The translations under genes and the position numbers were made by a program. The notes beneath the pieces are model-generated. The model was not told where the DNA came from and ran no database searches. It saw nothing but the letters and a program-made list of their open reading frames with translations. A stretch of 64,000 bases of DNA from Eremomyces bilateralis CBS 781.70 (taxonomy: Eukaryota > Ascomycota > Dothideomycetes > Eremomycetales > Eremomycetaceae). The stretch spans positions 65,897 to 129,896 of the forward strand of contig NW_022985098.1 of NCBI RefSeq assembly GCF_010015585.1. The letters are read 5' to 3'. This document shows positions 42,981 to 54,700 of the stretch, piece after piece. Each line of letters opens with the position of its first letter. Positions within the stretch are counted from its first letter, which is position 1.

Positions 42981-44897
42981 ATGCCCCCTAAAGATCGTCT
43001 TGTCTGGAAATATTTCGAGGAGCGCCCTGAGCTTGGCATACCGAAGCAAAAGTATTGTACACTTTGCAATAGATACAGCTGTCAATCGAACACCACCAGA
43101 GAACGCACACATCTCGTTACTATTTGCAAGGAAAATATGGAGGCAAAGGAATCAGAGAACAGAGGAAAGGATGAGATACAGAGAAAGAGGCCTCTTTCTC
43201 CAAATGAAGATGCTTCGCCTATTGTCAAAATACCCAGGCAAACGACGCTGACAGCAAACGGTATTACCTACCGTACGCAGGGCGAGAGACTGCAGGAGAG
43301 AATCGAGGCTCTTCTAACGCGGTTCATCGTGATGTCTGGATCTCCATTTTCACTTGTTGAAAACAGCGATTTCCAGAGTTTTATCAAGATACTCGATCCT
43401 GCCTTCAAACTCCCTAATCGCGAACGCCTCAGTGGTGAGCTCCTCGCCGACCTATATCACAAAACATCGCTTCAAGTCCAACACGTTATCGACCATCGAC
43501 GCGACCATTTCAGCCTCAATTTCTGTCTGGACGAGTCGAATAACCAACAGAACGATCGCGTCTTGAACTTCTCCGTTGTCCATCCCGACTTTGGATCGCT
43601 TACACTCCATACAAGACCTGTCGATGCGCAAGCCTCCTTGACTGGGGAATTCTATTACGAATACTTCCGCTCGGTGGTAAAACCGGTGGTGAAAGGAGAT
43701 TACAAGCGGATCAACAGTATCTCGACGGATACCTGCAAGACAATGAGGAAGTTCTGGAAACTCTGTCAAAATGATGAAGAGCTATCGCATATCATCTGTG
43801 TACCTTGTCAATCTCACAGTTTAAACCTCCTCATTGGCGATATCATCAAGATGGACCATTTCCGCGATCATTTCACCACTTTCAAGAATCTCGTCCGCGA
43901 CCTCTCGTCCTCAAACAAAACCATCGGTGAGATTAAAAAGATACAGCAAGAGAACGGACGGAAATATATCGCTTTTGCTTCAGCGGTAGAGACGCGATGG
44001 GGAAGTCATATCGCGATGCTGAAATCGCTGCAGGCGAACAGAGATCCTATACAAGAATTCTTTTTCTCGCGATTACCTCTGCTTACCGGTGATGCGATTA
44101 AGAAGCTGAAACCGTACCGCGATGAGATTCTGGCCCCTGGTCTGTGGAATGAGCTTGATCGGACTCTCCACGTCCTTGATCCTATCACCAAGGCTCTGAA
44201 AAAGACGGAATCATCTCGATTAGACATTGGGCGTGTCGTAAAGCTCTGGAACGACCTTAGGAAAGAGGTTGAGTCTGCAGGAATCCGGTTTGGTATGGAT
44301 GCCTTCGCAGCGAAGCTCCTCGCGGTGTTTGATAAGCGATATCAAGACCAGCTGGATGTCTCATTTCACCACCTCGCGTTTTATATCCATCCAGAGTTTA
44401 GGAAAGAGCCTCTCCAAGCTGATTCGCTCGATTACATCAAAAGCACGATCCAGGATCTATTTTTTCCAGAGGAGGAAGATGTCCAGGCCTGCCTTGATGA
44501 GATTATGCTATTCAAGTCTTCATCGGGCATCTTTGCATCAAATAAGGACCTAGCGAAGCGAGTTGGTGATCCTGAGGGATACTGGAGGTTTGCGGAGGCT
44601 CTCCTTCATAGCAGTCGTATCGCTTCTATCGCTGCCCGCATCTTTTCAGCTCCAACGAGCTCAGTTCCATCTGAACGAGCGTTTTCTATTCAGAATCTCA
44701 CGATGAGTGCGAAGCGCTCACGATTGGATCCAGAGAGATGTAATAAAATGATGTATATCTATATGAATCGGCGATCGATGGACGCGATGAAGCAGGAGCG
44801 AAAAGAACGCGGTGTATCGCAGATTGAGATGGAGGATCTCCTCCTCCAAATTGAGGAGGAAATCGGGCTGCGATATCACGCATTTGACGATGTCTAA
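42981..44897 (+). CDS. hAT transposase, intact
   Basis: 638-aa single-exon transposase. The N-terminal BED-type zinc finger is visible: aromatic Trp9/Phe12, then Cys26, Cys29, His44 and Cys49. The RNase-H-like core follows, with LNFCLDESNN carrying the first candidate acidic residue, ISTDTCKTM the second, the conserved CVPCQSHSLNLLIGDI (CxxH) block, and VETRWGSHIAML with the conserved Glu and Trp. The C-terminal hAT dimerisation domain ends the protein: SSVPSERAFSIQNLTMSAKRSRLDPERCNKMMYIYMN. No internal stop or frame break. The first in-frame ATG is at 42981; the frame is open slightly further upstream without an ATG. Length and motif order match active fungal hAT transposases. Confidence 0.95.
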   Translation: MPPKDRLVWKYFEERPELGIPKQKYCTLCNRYSCQSNTTRERTHLVTICKENMEAKESENRGKDEIQRKRPLSPNEDASPIVKIPRQTTLTANGITYRTQGERLQERIEALLTRFIVMSGSPFSLVENSDFQSFIKILDPAFKLPNRERLSGELLADLYHKTSLQVQHVIDHRRDHFSLNFCLDESNNQQNDRVLNFSVVHPDFGSLTLHTRPVDAQASLTGEFYYEYFRSVVKPVVKGDYKRINSISTDTCKTMRKFWKLCQNDEELSHIICVPCQSHSLNLLIGDIIKMDHFRDHFTTFKNLVRDLSSSNKTIGEIKKIQQENGRKYIAFASAVETRWGSHIAMLKSLQANRDPIQEFFFSRLPLLTGDAIKKLKPYRDEILAPGLWNELDRTLHVLDPITKALKKTESSRLDIGRVVKLWNDLRKEVESAGIRFGMDAFAAKLLAVFDKRYQDQLDVSFHHLAFYIHPEFRKEPLQADSLDYIKSTIQDLFFPEEEDVQACLDEIMLFKSSSGIFASNKDLAKRVGDPEGYWRFAEALLHSSRIASIAARIFSAPTSSVPSERAFSIQNLTMSAKRSRLDPERCNKMMYIYMNRRSMDAMKQERKERGVSQIEMEDLLLQIEEEIGLRYHAFDDV

Positions 44898-45083
44898 ATA
44901 GCTTCATAACTTCCTACTTCAGCGTGTTTTGAGTCTGAGATCTCCATCACTTATGGTTGTCTGTGAACATCATCAACCCGAGGTCGTATTACAAATTTGT
45001 ATGGTAATGTGGGCCGGTAAAGTAAAAAATCTATAATACCGCCAAGACCCGTAATTACGGGCAATCTATCTTTCATACATCTT

Positions 45084-45099
45084 ACATTACACACCCCTA
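45084..45099 (-). repeat. hAT right terminal inverted repeat
   Basis: On the minus strand reads TAGGGGTGTGTAATGT. It abuts the right copy of the GTCCCTTT duplication. Confidence 0.88.
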
Positions 45100-45107
45100 G
45101 TCCCTTT

Positions 45108-45378
45108 CGTCCCATCGAAATCGTATCCGATGCATATCCTGACACGCCTCACGGATCTGCCGAGATGTAACGGGCTCACGTTCCAGTACTTGATCGCTCC
45201 CTCGCATGGATCGATTGATTACCGATGTTTTCTCCCAACCAGCGAGAAATCAAAGCCTATGAGCGTCAGTCCATGGAGCCCCAAGCCGATGAGGTGATAT
45301 ATACTCTGCTTCTGTTCGCTGATCCACCATGTGGATGAATGGAATCGGTTTGCTAGACTCCCTCCAACCACAACCATC
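45108..45378. promoter_or_regulatory. Short upstream region of the MFS gene next to the transposon
   Basis: Only 271 bp separate the transposon's right target duplication from the MFS start codon, so the insertion may displace distal promoter elements of the transporter gene. No specific operator recognised. Confidence 0.35.
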
Positions 45379-47368
45379 ATGCACATCCGCGATCAATTCT
45401 ACAGCGCCACGGAGCTAAAAGGCTCAAAGGGGGTAATCGAAAAGGTTGAGCGGGTTGACAGCAATGAATCCGATGAGCAAGTTCTTGGGACCACCAACTT
45501 GTACCAAGATGGAAAGCTTCAATGTGTGCCGATGCCAACGCCAGATCCGAAAGGTATGTTCATGTACTCTGAACGACGGCAATTCTAACGCGAGATAGAC
45601 CCCCTAAACCTCCCAAGATGGCGAAGATGGATGGCGATTATATCGCTTTGTTTCTGTATGTGCTCTTCCATCGTCGTCGTCGCTCAATCCTGATGACGAT
45701 ATGTAGTTGGGGCGCTGGCTCTCTCCGCCGAGACCATTGTCGGTGCTCTGATTCCCGTCTTTGTCCTCGAGTATGCGGGACAAGACCCGAAAATCTTGGG
45801 CTCTCTCGCGGGATTCCCTCCAGACCCGTCTGGCATCGTGCCTTCAAGCGCCGTGGATCAGCTCGCCGGTCTCGGAGGGCCCCCCATCTGGAAGGTTTCG
45901 TTACTGTCGTCCCTGCCGATCCTCACCAACGGGATCAGCAGTTATTTTCTGGTTCCCGCATCCATTGCCATTGGTCGACGTCCAGTCCTTCTCTTGTGTG
46001 GGGTAATGGCGTGGGCTGGTGGCGTTTGGGCCGGTCTCAGTCATTCGCTCGATAGCCATCTCGCGGCCAGGTGCTTTCAAGGGCTGGGCGCCGGCGCCGT
46101 GGAAGCCTTGATTCCACTTGTGGTGCAAGATTTGGTCTTCATTCATCATCGCAACCGCGCAATGGCTGGCATCTGGGCAGCACAGGTGAGTCAAGCACGC
46201 ACCTGACTGACGAACAAGCACTGACTGATTACAGGGCGTCATCATTATTTGCCTAGGCATCGGGTCGCCGATCATAGTTGTAACCACAGGCTGGCGGCTG
46301 TTGTATTTCCTTACTGCAGGCTTGACCGCCGGCGCATGGCTCATGGTGGCGGCGTTCGTCCCAGAATCTCGCTTCCCACGGAGTCCAGCCGAGCTCAGTA
46401 TGACACCTATCAGACACTTTCCATGGTCCTCAATGCTGACCATCTGCAGGCGGCAAATCCCTTTATCCCCTCGCACCTGGCGAGCCGCGCCCTGCGTTGG
46501 ACTACAGCCAATTCGGTCCCCGGACTCTCGGAACCGACTTCGGTATCATGAATTTTGGATATCAATTCAAAGAAGCGGGACAATCGATGCTTGACACCGT
46601 TCGCACTATGGTCTTCCCGAACATGATCTGGGCCATTCTAGTCAATAGCGCCATCATCTCCATCTACAATGCCGCAGCGCAAACCGGTTCCACCGTCTTG
46701 CTTGCTGCTGGGTGAGTCCCATGCCCTGGAATTCTCGGAACCCCAATTGACAAGTGCTAGCTGGGAGTTCCGGAAGATCGGTCTGGCGGTCATCCCCATC
46801 ATGGTAGCGACCCCGTTCGTCTTCCTCATCAGCGGTTTCTTCGCCGACAAGGTCTCCAACTGGCATGCGAAGCGGAACGGCGGCCGCCGCGAGCCCGAGG
46901 CCCATTTGCTGAGCCTCGTCCTCCCTCTGCTCAGCGGTGCGACCGGATGCATCGCGTTCGGGTACGCCGGCGAGCACATCTACACGTCGCATTGGTCGGT
47001 GCTTCTAATCGGTACCTTCTTGCTGGCGTTTAGCTTCCTCAGCGTGAACACTATCGCCGCCGTGTTCGTGGTGGAAAGCTACCCTCAATGGGCCGGGTGA
47101 GTTGTTCCCGAGAAAGACTGATCGCTCCGTCGCTAACGTTCCCAGCCCCGTGCTCGTCAACGTCTCCAGCTTCCGCTGCATCGTCGGCTTTGCCATGTCG
47201 TTCCGGGCTACCACTTGGATTCAGGCGCGCGGTTATTTGGGTTGCTTTGCGATCTATGCCGGCATTCTTGGCTTTCTGACGCTGGTTATGCCGCTCGTGT
47301 ATATTTATGGAAAACGGATTCGTGCATGGACGGCGGGTAACGTGCCAACAAGAGGTGTTAAGACCTGA
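45379..47368 (+). CDS. Major facilitator superfamily transporter
   Basis: 564-aa membrane transporter, seven exons: 45379-45553, 45599-45655, 45707-46185, 46235-46397, 46450-46711, 46761-47096 and 47146-47368. Introns are 45-52 nt. All joins keep frame: PDPK-DPLNLPRWRRWM, SLCF-FGALALSAETIVG, WAAQ-GVIIICLGIG, AEL-SGKSLYPL, LLAAG-WEFRKIGLAV and QWAG-PVLVNVSSF. About twelve hydrophobic segments alternate with short loops. The cytosolic loop after TM2 carries IAIGRRPVLL (MFS motif A region), and AARCFQGLGAGAVEAL corresponds to motif B/TM4. The N-terminal 55 residues are hydrophilic. Drug:H+ antiporter-like layout; substrate unknown. The ATG at 45379 is the first in this frame. It is convergent with the vWA-like gene. 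Confidence 0.9.
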
Positions 47369-47563
47369 GCCGACTTTCAGGTCGTGATGGAGTTTTGACG
47401 GGGCAACATCTAGACAGCTGGACATGTCGCGATAGATAGGTATGGATATCAGTCATCCAGGGGTAATATTAGCTCGGGGTGAATAGGTCCGGGAATTGAT
47501 GTGTATATCTGATATCCATATATTTATAAACGAGTCAACCATTATTACCACCTCCGGCGAGAC

Positions 47564-50346
47564 TCATAGCATCCAGGGTGCATAGTCGCGTTCGAACCGG
47601 CTTTCTTCAGCAATATCAAACGCCATGCTCCTCAATGAGTCCGCACCAATACTCCGCTTGTTCAGCAACGCCTTCCTCTTCAGCCTCAACATCATGCTAT
47701 TCGCTCCACCCAGGCTCTTAAGGTTGTCCTTGCTCCTTCGGCGCAAATGCTTAACATTCACCGGACTTTTCCCCCGGGAGTCCTTGCGCATGTGTCGCCA
47801 GATCACGCGTGCGCGGTCGGGAGTAAGACGCGTCGTTGAGCCCTCGTGGCTGCTCTTGTGAGAGATATTATGCACGATCGTGCAGCGTGATCCGCTTCTG
47901 CCTACGGAGGGGACGGACTTGACACTGGGAGACAGACGAAGGAGCTCTTGCGAGTCGATCGAGAGCACTTCGGTATATGAAGGGACACTGTGAAGACTTC
48001 GCTCGTGGATGGATAACTCGGGAATCGGGAGCTTGTGTTCGACTCGATATCGATAATCGAGTTCATCGCGTAGACGACCCATGCTGTCGTTCGGCGATGA
48101 GTCGTAGTCCATCTCAATGAGTAGCTCATCAATATCAGACAGCGCCTTGCCCGGAGAGTAAGACTCTGCGAACAACGATGCAAGAGATTCAATGGCCTGT
48201 TTCCTTCCAATTCGGGCCGAGTTCGAATACGACAAGGCGGCAGCGTCCGAATTCGCCCAAAACGACGTATTGTCTGGTCTCCGGACTCTTGCGTCCTCAC
48301 GAATCACAACCCGACTCTTGTTGGGGAAAAGAGAATGTCGAAATGATACTTCGACATTCAAGACGTCGGTGTAGATATCTCCCAGCAACGTTTCTAAGTC
48401 GTGGAAAGCACCATCGGCGGGATTCTTTCGATGGTGCTCACGTGAATGAAGACAATGTTCCAACGCCGGCACTCGGATTTGCATAAACAGACGCGCAACT
48501 TGGCCCGGACGCAAGACACGAAGTGACGTGTTGCCAACCACACGTTGCTCCTGGCAGCCATCGCCCGCTCTCGCACAGATGGAGACGTCTGTGATTTTTT
48601 CCAAGGTGACACCCGCTCTCGCAAGACTCATTATATCCGAAATCCTCGAACCGGTTTCCGTGCATCCTGGCCCGCATGCATCCGTCAAACTCGCCATATC
48701 GGCGCACGTGGGAACGATGTTCCACCCGCTCGGACGGCTGTGGGGCACATCGCAAGGAGATCCGGGCGGCAGGACCACGTGGATTGCGGATGGCGCTAAC
48801 CGTCTCATTGCGGACCAATATTTCATCGGAGTTCGACTGAAGATAAAGGCCTGAAATTGGGAGCTAGGCACCCTGGGTGGCACTGCAAGACATTCTGATA
48901 CCTTTTTGACCGCGGAATTAAAATGCTCGCACGGGTCGTTCGGACAGTTGTTCGAGTAGCGCCGACATTGTGCGGGAGACGAAAGGATTTTCTTTAGGGC
49001 TGGAACATTGGGATGATCGAGAGCGTACAAATCGCAGTCCCCGTCATTTTCGTCGGACTGTTCGAAGGAACAGGCAGAGTGAAGCACCGCGATCCTGTCC
49101 CCCAGCCTATTCAAATGGCCTGCGATGGAAATGGCGAGTTTTTGCACCATATTTAGCCATTGCTGTGACGATGCAAGTCTAATAGCGTCAGTCATGTGCC
49201 ATCGCTGCTTTGTAGGGCCTTACGAGTCGTCAATAACCAGAACCACGTCGAGGTTAGCTCCACAGCGGATCAGGTCATCATGGTGCGTCAGAATCGCATG
49301 TAATTCGACGCCCACCCATATTGATCGCCCTTGATCAGCATCAATTACATCGGCGGTTTGCAAAACCTCTAACTTTGCAGTGAGCGCTGGTTCAGGGCCT
49401 ACGTCTGTTTGGTAGTGCCGTATGACAGATTTTGTGGAGGACACACTACATGGAAAAGGGGCGGAACCGGTACTTGGAGAGACTGCGTCCTCTGTCCGAA
49501 AGGTTTGGCTTTCAAGCTCGGCTTCCAGAGTCTCATAGGAATGGCGTTTCAGGGAGGCATATAGATCCTGGCTCGTATTAGGAGATGTGCTATTCAGTCA
49601 GCGCCGCCGTTAAGTTATTTAGGTCGAACATACTGCTTCGTGGCATCTTCCGGCGTATCGTTCCGAATGTTGAGAAGACCAGTCACACTGCCATCGGAGC
49701 AAGTAACCGAACCCCCCTCCTTGCCGTTCCTACTAGTGACTCCAAGATTTGAGCCCTCATTCATCATCGGTTCCGTGCTCGGATGTGTTTTCGGTTGACG
49801 GAAGCTTAGGAGTTTCGAGAACACCCGCCGTTTCACCGAGCCGCGTTTTCGAGAGTTCTCACTAGACAGACCGAATGACGAGAGGGGTAGACGTGCAAGT
49901 ATTTCCGTCGAACTTCGCGCCAGATCCGCGCCTCGCGATGGCGTTACCCATGGTTGCCCGTGCCCCCCGAGACCACGAAGGCTGATATTATCCTCGGGAG
50001 GAATTTCTCGCAACGGCTGAGGATCCGCTTTGAGGGCGGACGGTCTGCCCTCATTATGGCCTTGAAATATCTGAAGCCTTCGCAGTTTTGTGCTCGACTT
50101 TCCCATGGGTCCAAGGCTTCCACCATGCTCCGCTTTTCGGGTTTTTCGGACATTAACACTGGACCACGCTGGTGTGCGATGGAGAGACTCCTTGGGTCTG
50201 GGTGAAATAGGCGACGTGGTGGTGTCTGTCAATATCGTCTGAGCCGACCCGGAAGCTCTGCTGTGATGCCAGGCCCCTGGTGTCTGCCTTGATGACTGTC
50301 GCCGCGGAATCGTGACGAGATGCGGATCAGTGTTCTCATCTCCCAT
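47564..50346 (-). CDS. Large fungal protein with a vWA-like core
   Basis: 897 aa from exons 49634-50346, 49224-49589 and 47564-49178. Introns are 44 and 45 nt with CTGACTGA branch regions, joining DATK-HTSPNTSQ and VIDDS-LASSQQWLN. The first 240 residues are basic, Ser/Arg/Pro-rich and disordered (KRGSVKRRVFSKLLSF). From about residue 320 a folded region begins: VELHAILTHHDDLIRCGANLDVVLVIDDS, with the Asp/Ser of a metal-ion-dependent adhesion site-like motif but not a perfect DxSxS. It is followed by helices of a von Willebrand A-like fold (MVQKLAISIAGHLNRLGDRIAVLHSACSF). The C-terminal 200 residues are Arg/Ser-rich. I do not know a function; fungal proteins of this layout are annotated only as vWA-like hypotheticals. 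The ATG is at 50344-50346. Confidence 0.75.
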
Positions 50347-50693
50347 GGTTGAACTTGCTCACTTGAAGCGTGATCGGCCGATTTGTCGACTTTGTATCGT
50401 TTTGTGCTCCCTGGCTTTTTAACCCGTGGCTCATTGAACGGCGATTCGTATCATCTGGCTTCGGCGAATCAACCATCACAAGCGCAGACACCCGCGACAT
50501 CAAACGAAAACTGAACGGAATCAAAAGCTTTAGCACGACACAGAGGATGACGTCCATCATTGTGTTTAGCAAGCAACGTTCGTGTTTCAGGTGCAGGTGG
50601 AAATATCCAGTGTTGTTGGTCTCCATCGATGGATGAAGGCAAGCACCAACTACTAGTGCCTCAGACTTCATGGTGTTTAACACTTCAGTGGAA
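50347..50693. other. Intergenic between two minus-strand genes
   Basis: 347 bp upstream of the vWA-like gene and downstream of the E2-like gene. No feature recognised. Confidence 0.5.
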
Positions 50694-51799
50694 TTACTCC
50701 GTCTGAATCGCCATTCCCGCCTTGGTGAAGTCCAAGAGTCGTTGAATATCCTCCGACAATTTCGCTGCCGTTTCTACATCCACTTCGCTAAATCGGATCT
50801 CGAAGGGGTTGGTATCATACTCATAACAGCAGGGCAATAGAGAATACTCACAATGTCATCTTGACCAGAGGCGCCGCCGAAAAGGGCAACGTCAGATACG
50901 CTGGTCTGAATCCCCTTCCTGACCCTTTCTTCCCACACTCCTTCCCAATTCCACTCGCCAGGCCTTCTTACCCTCGTAACTTCGGCATTTCCCATTTCTT
51001 TACTCTGCGGAGATCCATGAAGAGAGACTGCTCCAGTTTGGGTATATTTTTCCATACCCCCATCTTGATGTTCTTGTTGGGCATGGTGAGTTCGCCATGC
51101 ATGGTATGCACTGGGATTAGCTACACAATCAAGTGGCAACGAGTCTAATACACTTTCGTCCGTGAATGCAGACTGGACATATCGCAACAGCTCGTACACG
51201 GTGACAGGTCCTGCTTCTGCCGACCCTGTACGGTCATACCATTGCGGAAATCCGTAACGGAGACTGAACCCCCCGGGAGGGAGCCTCTCCGTATCCCCCG
51301 AGCTTACCGTGTCTGTATCCCTTGCCGAGTAGGTGTAGGTGGTCAAGGGGGTTAGCAGTGGGTGGAATACATCCGTAGAGAAGGTCAACAGCGGAGCCGA
51401 GCGGGGGAAGTCGGGAGGAAATGATATTTGGAACCGGAGAAGGGCAGGTGCATACGGTCCTGAATCGAAAGAGATGCCAATCAGAGGCTGTATTCCCATT
51501 ACTCGGCCCAATTCAGCCCGTGGAGAGAGATTACCTTTTCGAACGAACATAACACCAGACCATAGGGCAACGTCCCCAGGGGATAGCGAGAGATAGACCC
51601 CATCAGGACGAGCGTGCTTGAGGCTTGCGCTGGTCGTTGCGGTTAGCTCGAACGATGGAAGAAGCACAGGAAGACACGAAACACGACAGCAGCGGGCAAC
51701 GTCTCGTGACCACGATGCGTCAGGGTGTACTGCATTGGCTTACAATTCGAGCAACAGGTTCTGACGCGAGAAGGACGATAGATGTGAGAGATGCATCAT
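50694..51799 (-). CDS. Ubiquitin E2 variant (UEV), AKTIP/FTS-like
   Basis: 287 aa, four exons: 51744-51799, 51535-51629, 50852-51459 and 50694-50798. Introns are 114, 75 and 53 nt. Joins give LLLEF-ASLKHARPDGVYLSLSPGD, FVRKG-PYAPALLRFQISFPPDFP and DDI-IRFSEVDVETAAKL. The UBC fold spans about residues 10-150, with the family's GVYLSL..LWSGVMFVRKGPYAPALLRF and FPPDFPRSAP. Where E2 enzymes have HPN..Cys the sequence is VFHPLLTPLTTYTYS, so the catalytic Cys is missing; the only Cys lies outside the site. That matches the AKTIP/Fused-toes type of E2-like protein linked to vesicle trafficking (FHF complex) in animals. The C-terminal 100 residues are polar with a final helix. There are two adjacent ATGs at 51797-51799 and 51794-51796. 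Confidence 0.85.
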
Positions 51800-54700
51800 G
51801 AGAAAGGGCGCGATGCGACACACGACAGGCAACGAATGGGGCGAGCACGTTCTGATGGTGTGACGCTCAGGACCGATGAAGATGTCTGGTGCACTTCAAA
51901 TCCGGATCCTATTGGATTATGATGAGGATATGACATGCATAGACAAGCGGACTCAATCAAATACGGAATGGAAATGGATTTGGAGCGGCACAAATTTGAC
52001 GAAGCAGTGAATGAGAGAGGGTCAAACATTTGAACCGGTGAGCTGTTTTCCTGCAGATCCAGTGACATTTCAGTTTGTATATCGAGGCATCGAGGCATCA
52101 ATATTGGTATTTTTGACCCTATCATGGTGGACACGTCCACAACTTCACATGCAATATTATGCATAACACCGCCTCAGCATCTCGCATAGAATGGAGCTGT
52201 ACTGTAACTGACACGGGCTGAATGCATGCGAATCGCAAATAGAACCGTGTCTGGCGTTAATCCTGCGGATAGTTTGCTCTTCTTCAACGACACATGGAGA
52301 TTGGAGAGCCATAGACGCTTGACGCCCGGATGTTGTGTCTCACCGCTCACGTTGACTCGATGCTCTGGTCTGCCGTTGTCAGGTACACAACATGCTGCGG
52401 TTGCTGCCATGACGGAACGACACGCTTAGCATTCATGCTAATGCTAACTCTTGTAAGTTTGCAACCCAACCACCCAACGCTATGGAACCGAAATCTGAGG
52501 CTGAAGGTTAATTGAAAACGATGCCGCTAGGATCACTAGCTCCCTATGACGAGCACTGAAAACGGACGAAACTGGGCAACACTATGTAGGCGTCATACAC
52601 AACCCTCTACCATCCAATAAAACGAGTGAATGGTTTGAGCAACCTCTTCATTATTATTGTTGCTCTGAGTTTATCCGTATTGTGCATTGCTGCATTTTGA
52701 AGGCATTCCTTAGGTATCCAGGATTGTCCGAGAATTCATGCCGCGTGGTCACCTCCCAGCTCCTGGCTCCCATGAATACTTGCATGACTTGGGCTTCCCG
52801 GTGAAAGGGACACGAATGTTGAAGATCATGGATCATAAGCCCCAATCACGCCAGGACGAGTACAATTTCGCAATTTCCCGTCCACTCCCTTTGATTTCCA
52901 TCCCGTCTTCTAGTGCCGTTCGCATCGCAGGTTGGCATTGGGCTTTAGGCTTCTGGTGACCGATCCCTTTGGATTGTGATAATCGTCCCGGGCTGCATGA
53001 TCGTTCAGATGTGACGAGTGACAAATCGACGAGTCACAGTTTTGGCTTCGGGAAATCCAGAGGATTGCCGCCGCTATTGCTTTAATAGGGCGAGAACCGC
53101 CACGGCCCAAAGCACATGGCACGGTGGTACGGGATAATATCGTCTATTGACAACGGTGAACGATCGCTCCAAAATGTAACACAAGAATAGAGAACCAGGG
53201 GATTCTCAGTGAGCGACATCCAGGTTTCCTCGAGGGCGGCTGAACTTCGGGAATCGGGCGGTTCGACTTGCTGGTTCGATTGGGGGATCGACGGCGCTGG
53301 GACGGGGATCCATCCTCCTATCTTTCCTGGACCATGTTACTGGAACCCTCCCAGGTCACATGGATACTGGTTGATGCGAACAATCGACCTGAATCGCAGG
53401 GTCGCGAGGCCGCCTGGGCGTTCCGGTCGGCTGTTCCTCGCGTCGGATTGGCCGCCCGCTCATCCCATCAGGGCCGCGGGGAACGGCGTCCATTTCTCCC
53501 CGGCCAAGCGGATGTGATGCCGCTGAGCAAGTGGTGAGACGAAGACTCACCTTTGTCCGCCGGTCGCCTTGGGTTGCCTCATTTTGCCTGAAGACAAATT
53601 CGGTCTGATCCCGCACAGCAGCGAGGACGGGGAAGCCGAGTGGCCCAACGCCCCAACCGCCCAAGTCGTGGTAGCTCCAGAATGGACAGACAATGGAGGG
53701 GAAATGACTCCCCCGTAGGCCGTAGAACTTCGTCACCAGTGTTTTGCACTACTGCCTACTGGCCCAGGTGGATAGTTGGGAAGGCGTTTGCTGTATTGTG
53801 AGTTAGTGCTGTGGAACCGAAAGTTCGTAATTTTAGCAAATCAGCAACGCGACTCCAACTGTAACTTGAATGCTTGATGGGTATCCCTGCAGAACGCGTG
53901 GGAAACATGCCATGTTTGATGTTCGGCGACGCATGGATCTTCGATCGAAGATTGCTCATCGGCAGGAGACCTGGAGGCTGGAGTGCTGGGTAGGAACGGC
54001 CGATGGATGCCACTTGTATGGTCCGGTGCTGGGTTTATGAGTGAAGCCAGAAGTGCCAGCTGCCACCATGCCACGAGTCCACGCGTGAGATCCGTCCACT
54101 TGCAAAGACCCTCTACTAACCTAACTAACCTTCTCTTTTTCTCTGCCATTGTCCACTGGTCATGGAGAGAACATCATGGCCCAAACATTTTACTTTCTAT
54201 TTTCCTAATAGTAAATCCTGCCCAGTTAGCCGCGGCTGAAGGTCTAGCAGTTAACGGTTAGCAGTTGGCACTCACTGGGTCTACTCCTTTTACCCCCGCC
54301 GATCAAAAACAAGTTTGATGAGATTATTTCCCTCATTTAGCTGTCCTTCTGATTCTTCACGGCTGGCCTTCCGATTCGCTAGCTGACTCGTGCACGCAAA
54401 AAACTGGCTTACTCCTATGGACTTTAGGGATGTCACGCGGAGTGGGGGTTAGAAGAGCGAGTTTGATCAAGGTGGCTTAGTAATCACATGAGATAATACC
54501 TCCGGATCCTTTGCTACCTGTGAATGACAATTTTTGGTTGTCGTTCGACACAACCGTCCGTTCCGATATTGTTGATGGCACAGCACACAGGGGACAAGAA
54601 AACCGCTTTCGAGTTTCGACGGCGCAAGGGTAACGATGACCGCGACGCCTATCAATCCACAGCCCCGTTTTGATCCCTGTCTGGTAAATTGGATAATTTT

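Larger units (their letters stand above)
42259..45107 (+). mobile_element. hAT-superfamily DNA transposon, apparently complete
   Basis: 2833-bp element (42267-45099) flanked by a perfect 8-bp target-site duplication, GTCCCTTT at 42259-42266 and 45100-45107, as hAT elements make. The terminal inverted repeats start TAGGGATGTGTAAAGT on the left and, read inward from the right, TAGGGGTGTGTAATGT (14 of 16 identical). Subterminal motifs also recur in opposite orientation: TTTTTTACCTTAC and CGGTATTAT near 42335-42360, and their counterparts near 45016-45043. The element carries one long intact transposase frame, with about 710 bp of AT-rich leader and 200 bp of trailer. The identical target duplication and unbroken frame indicate a young insertion that may still be mobile. 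Confidence 0.93.

Noticed and set aside
53209-53736. Overlapping frames of 90-126 codons on both strands in the long gene-free stretch
   Set aside because: No motif on either strand, and both strands equally open, as expected for a locally GC-rich patch.
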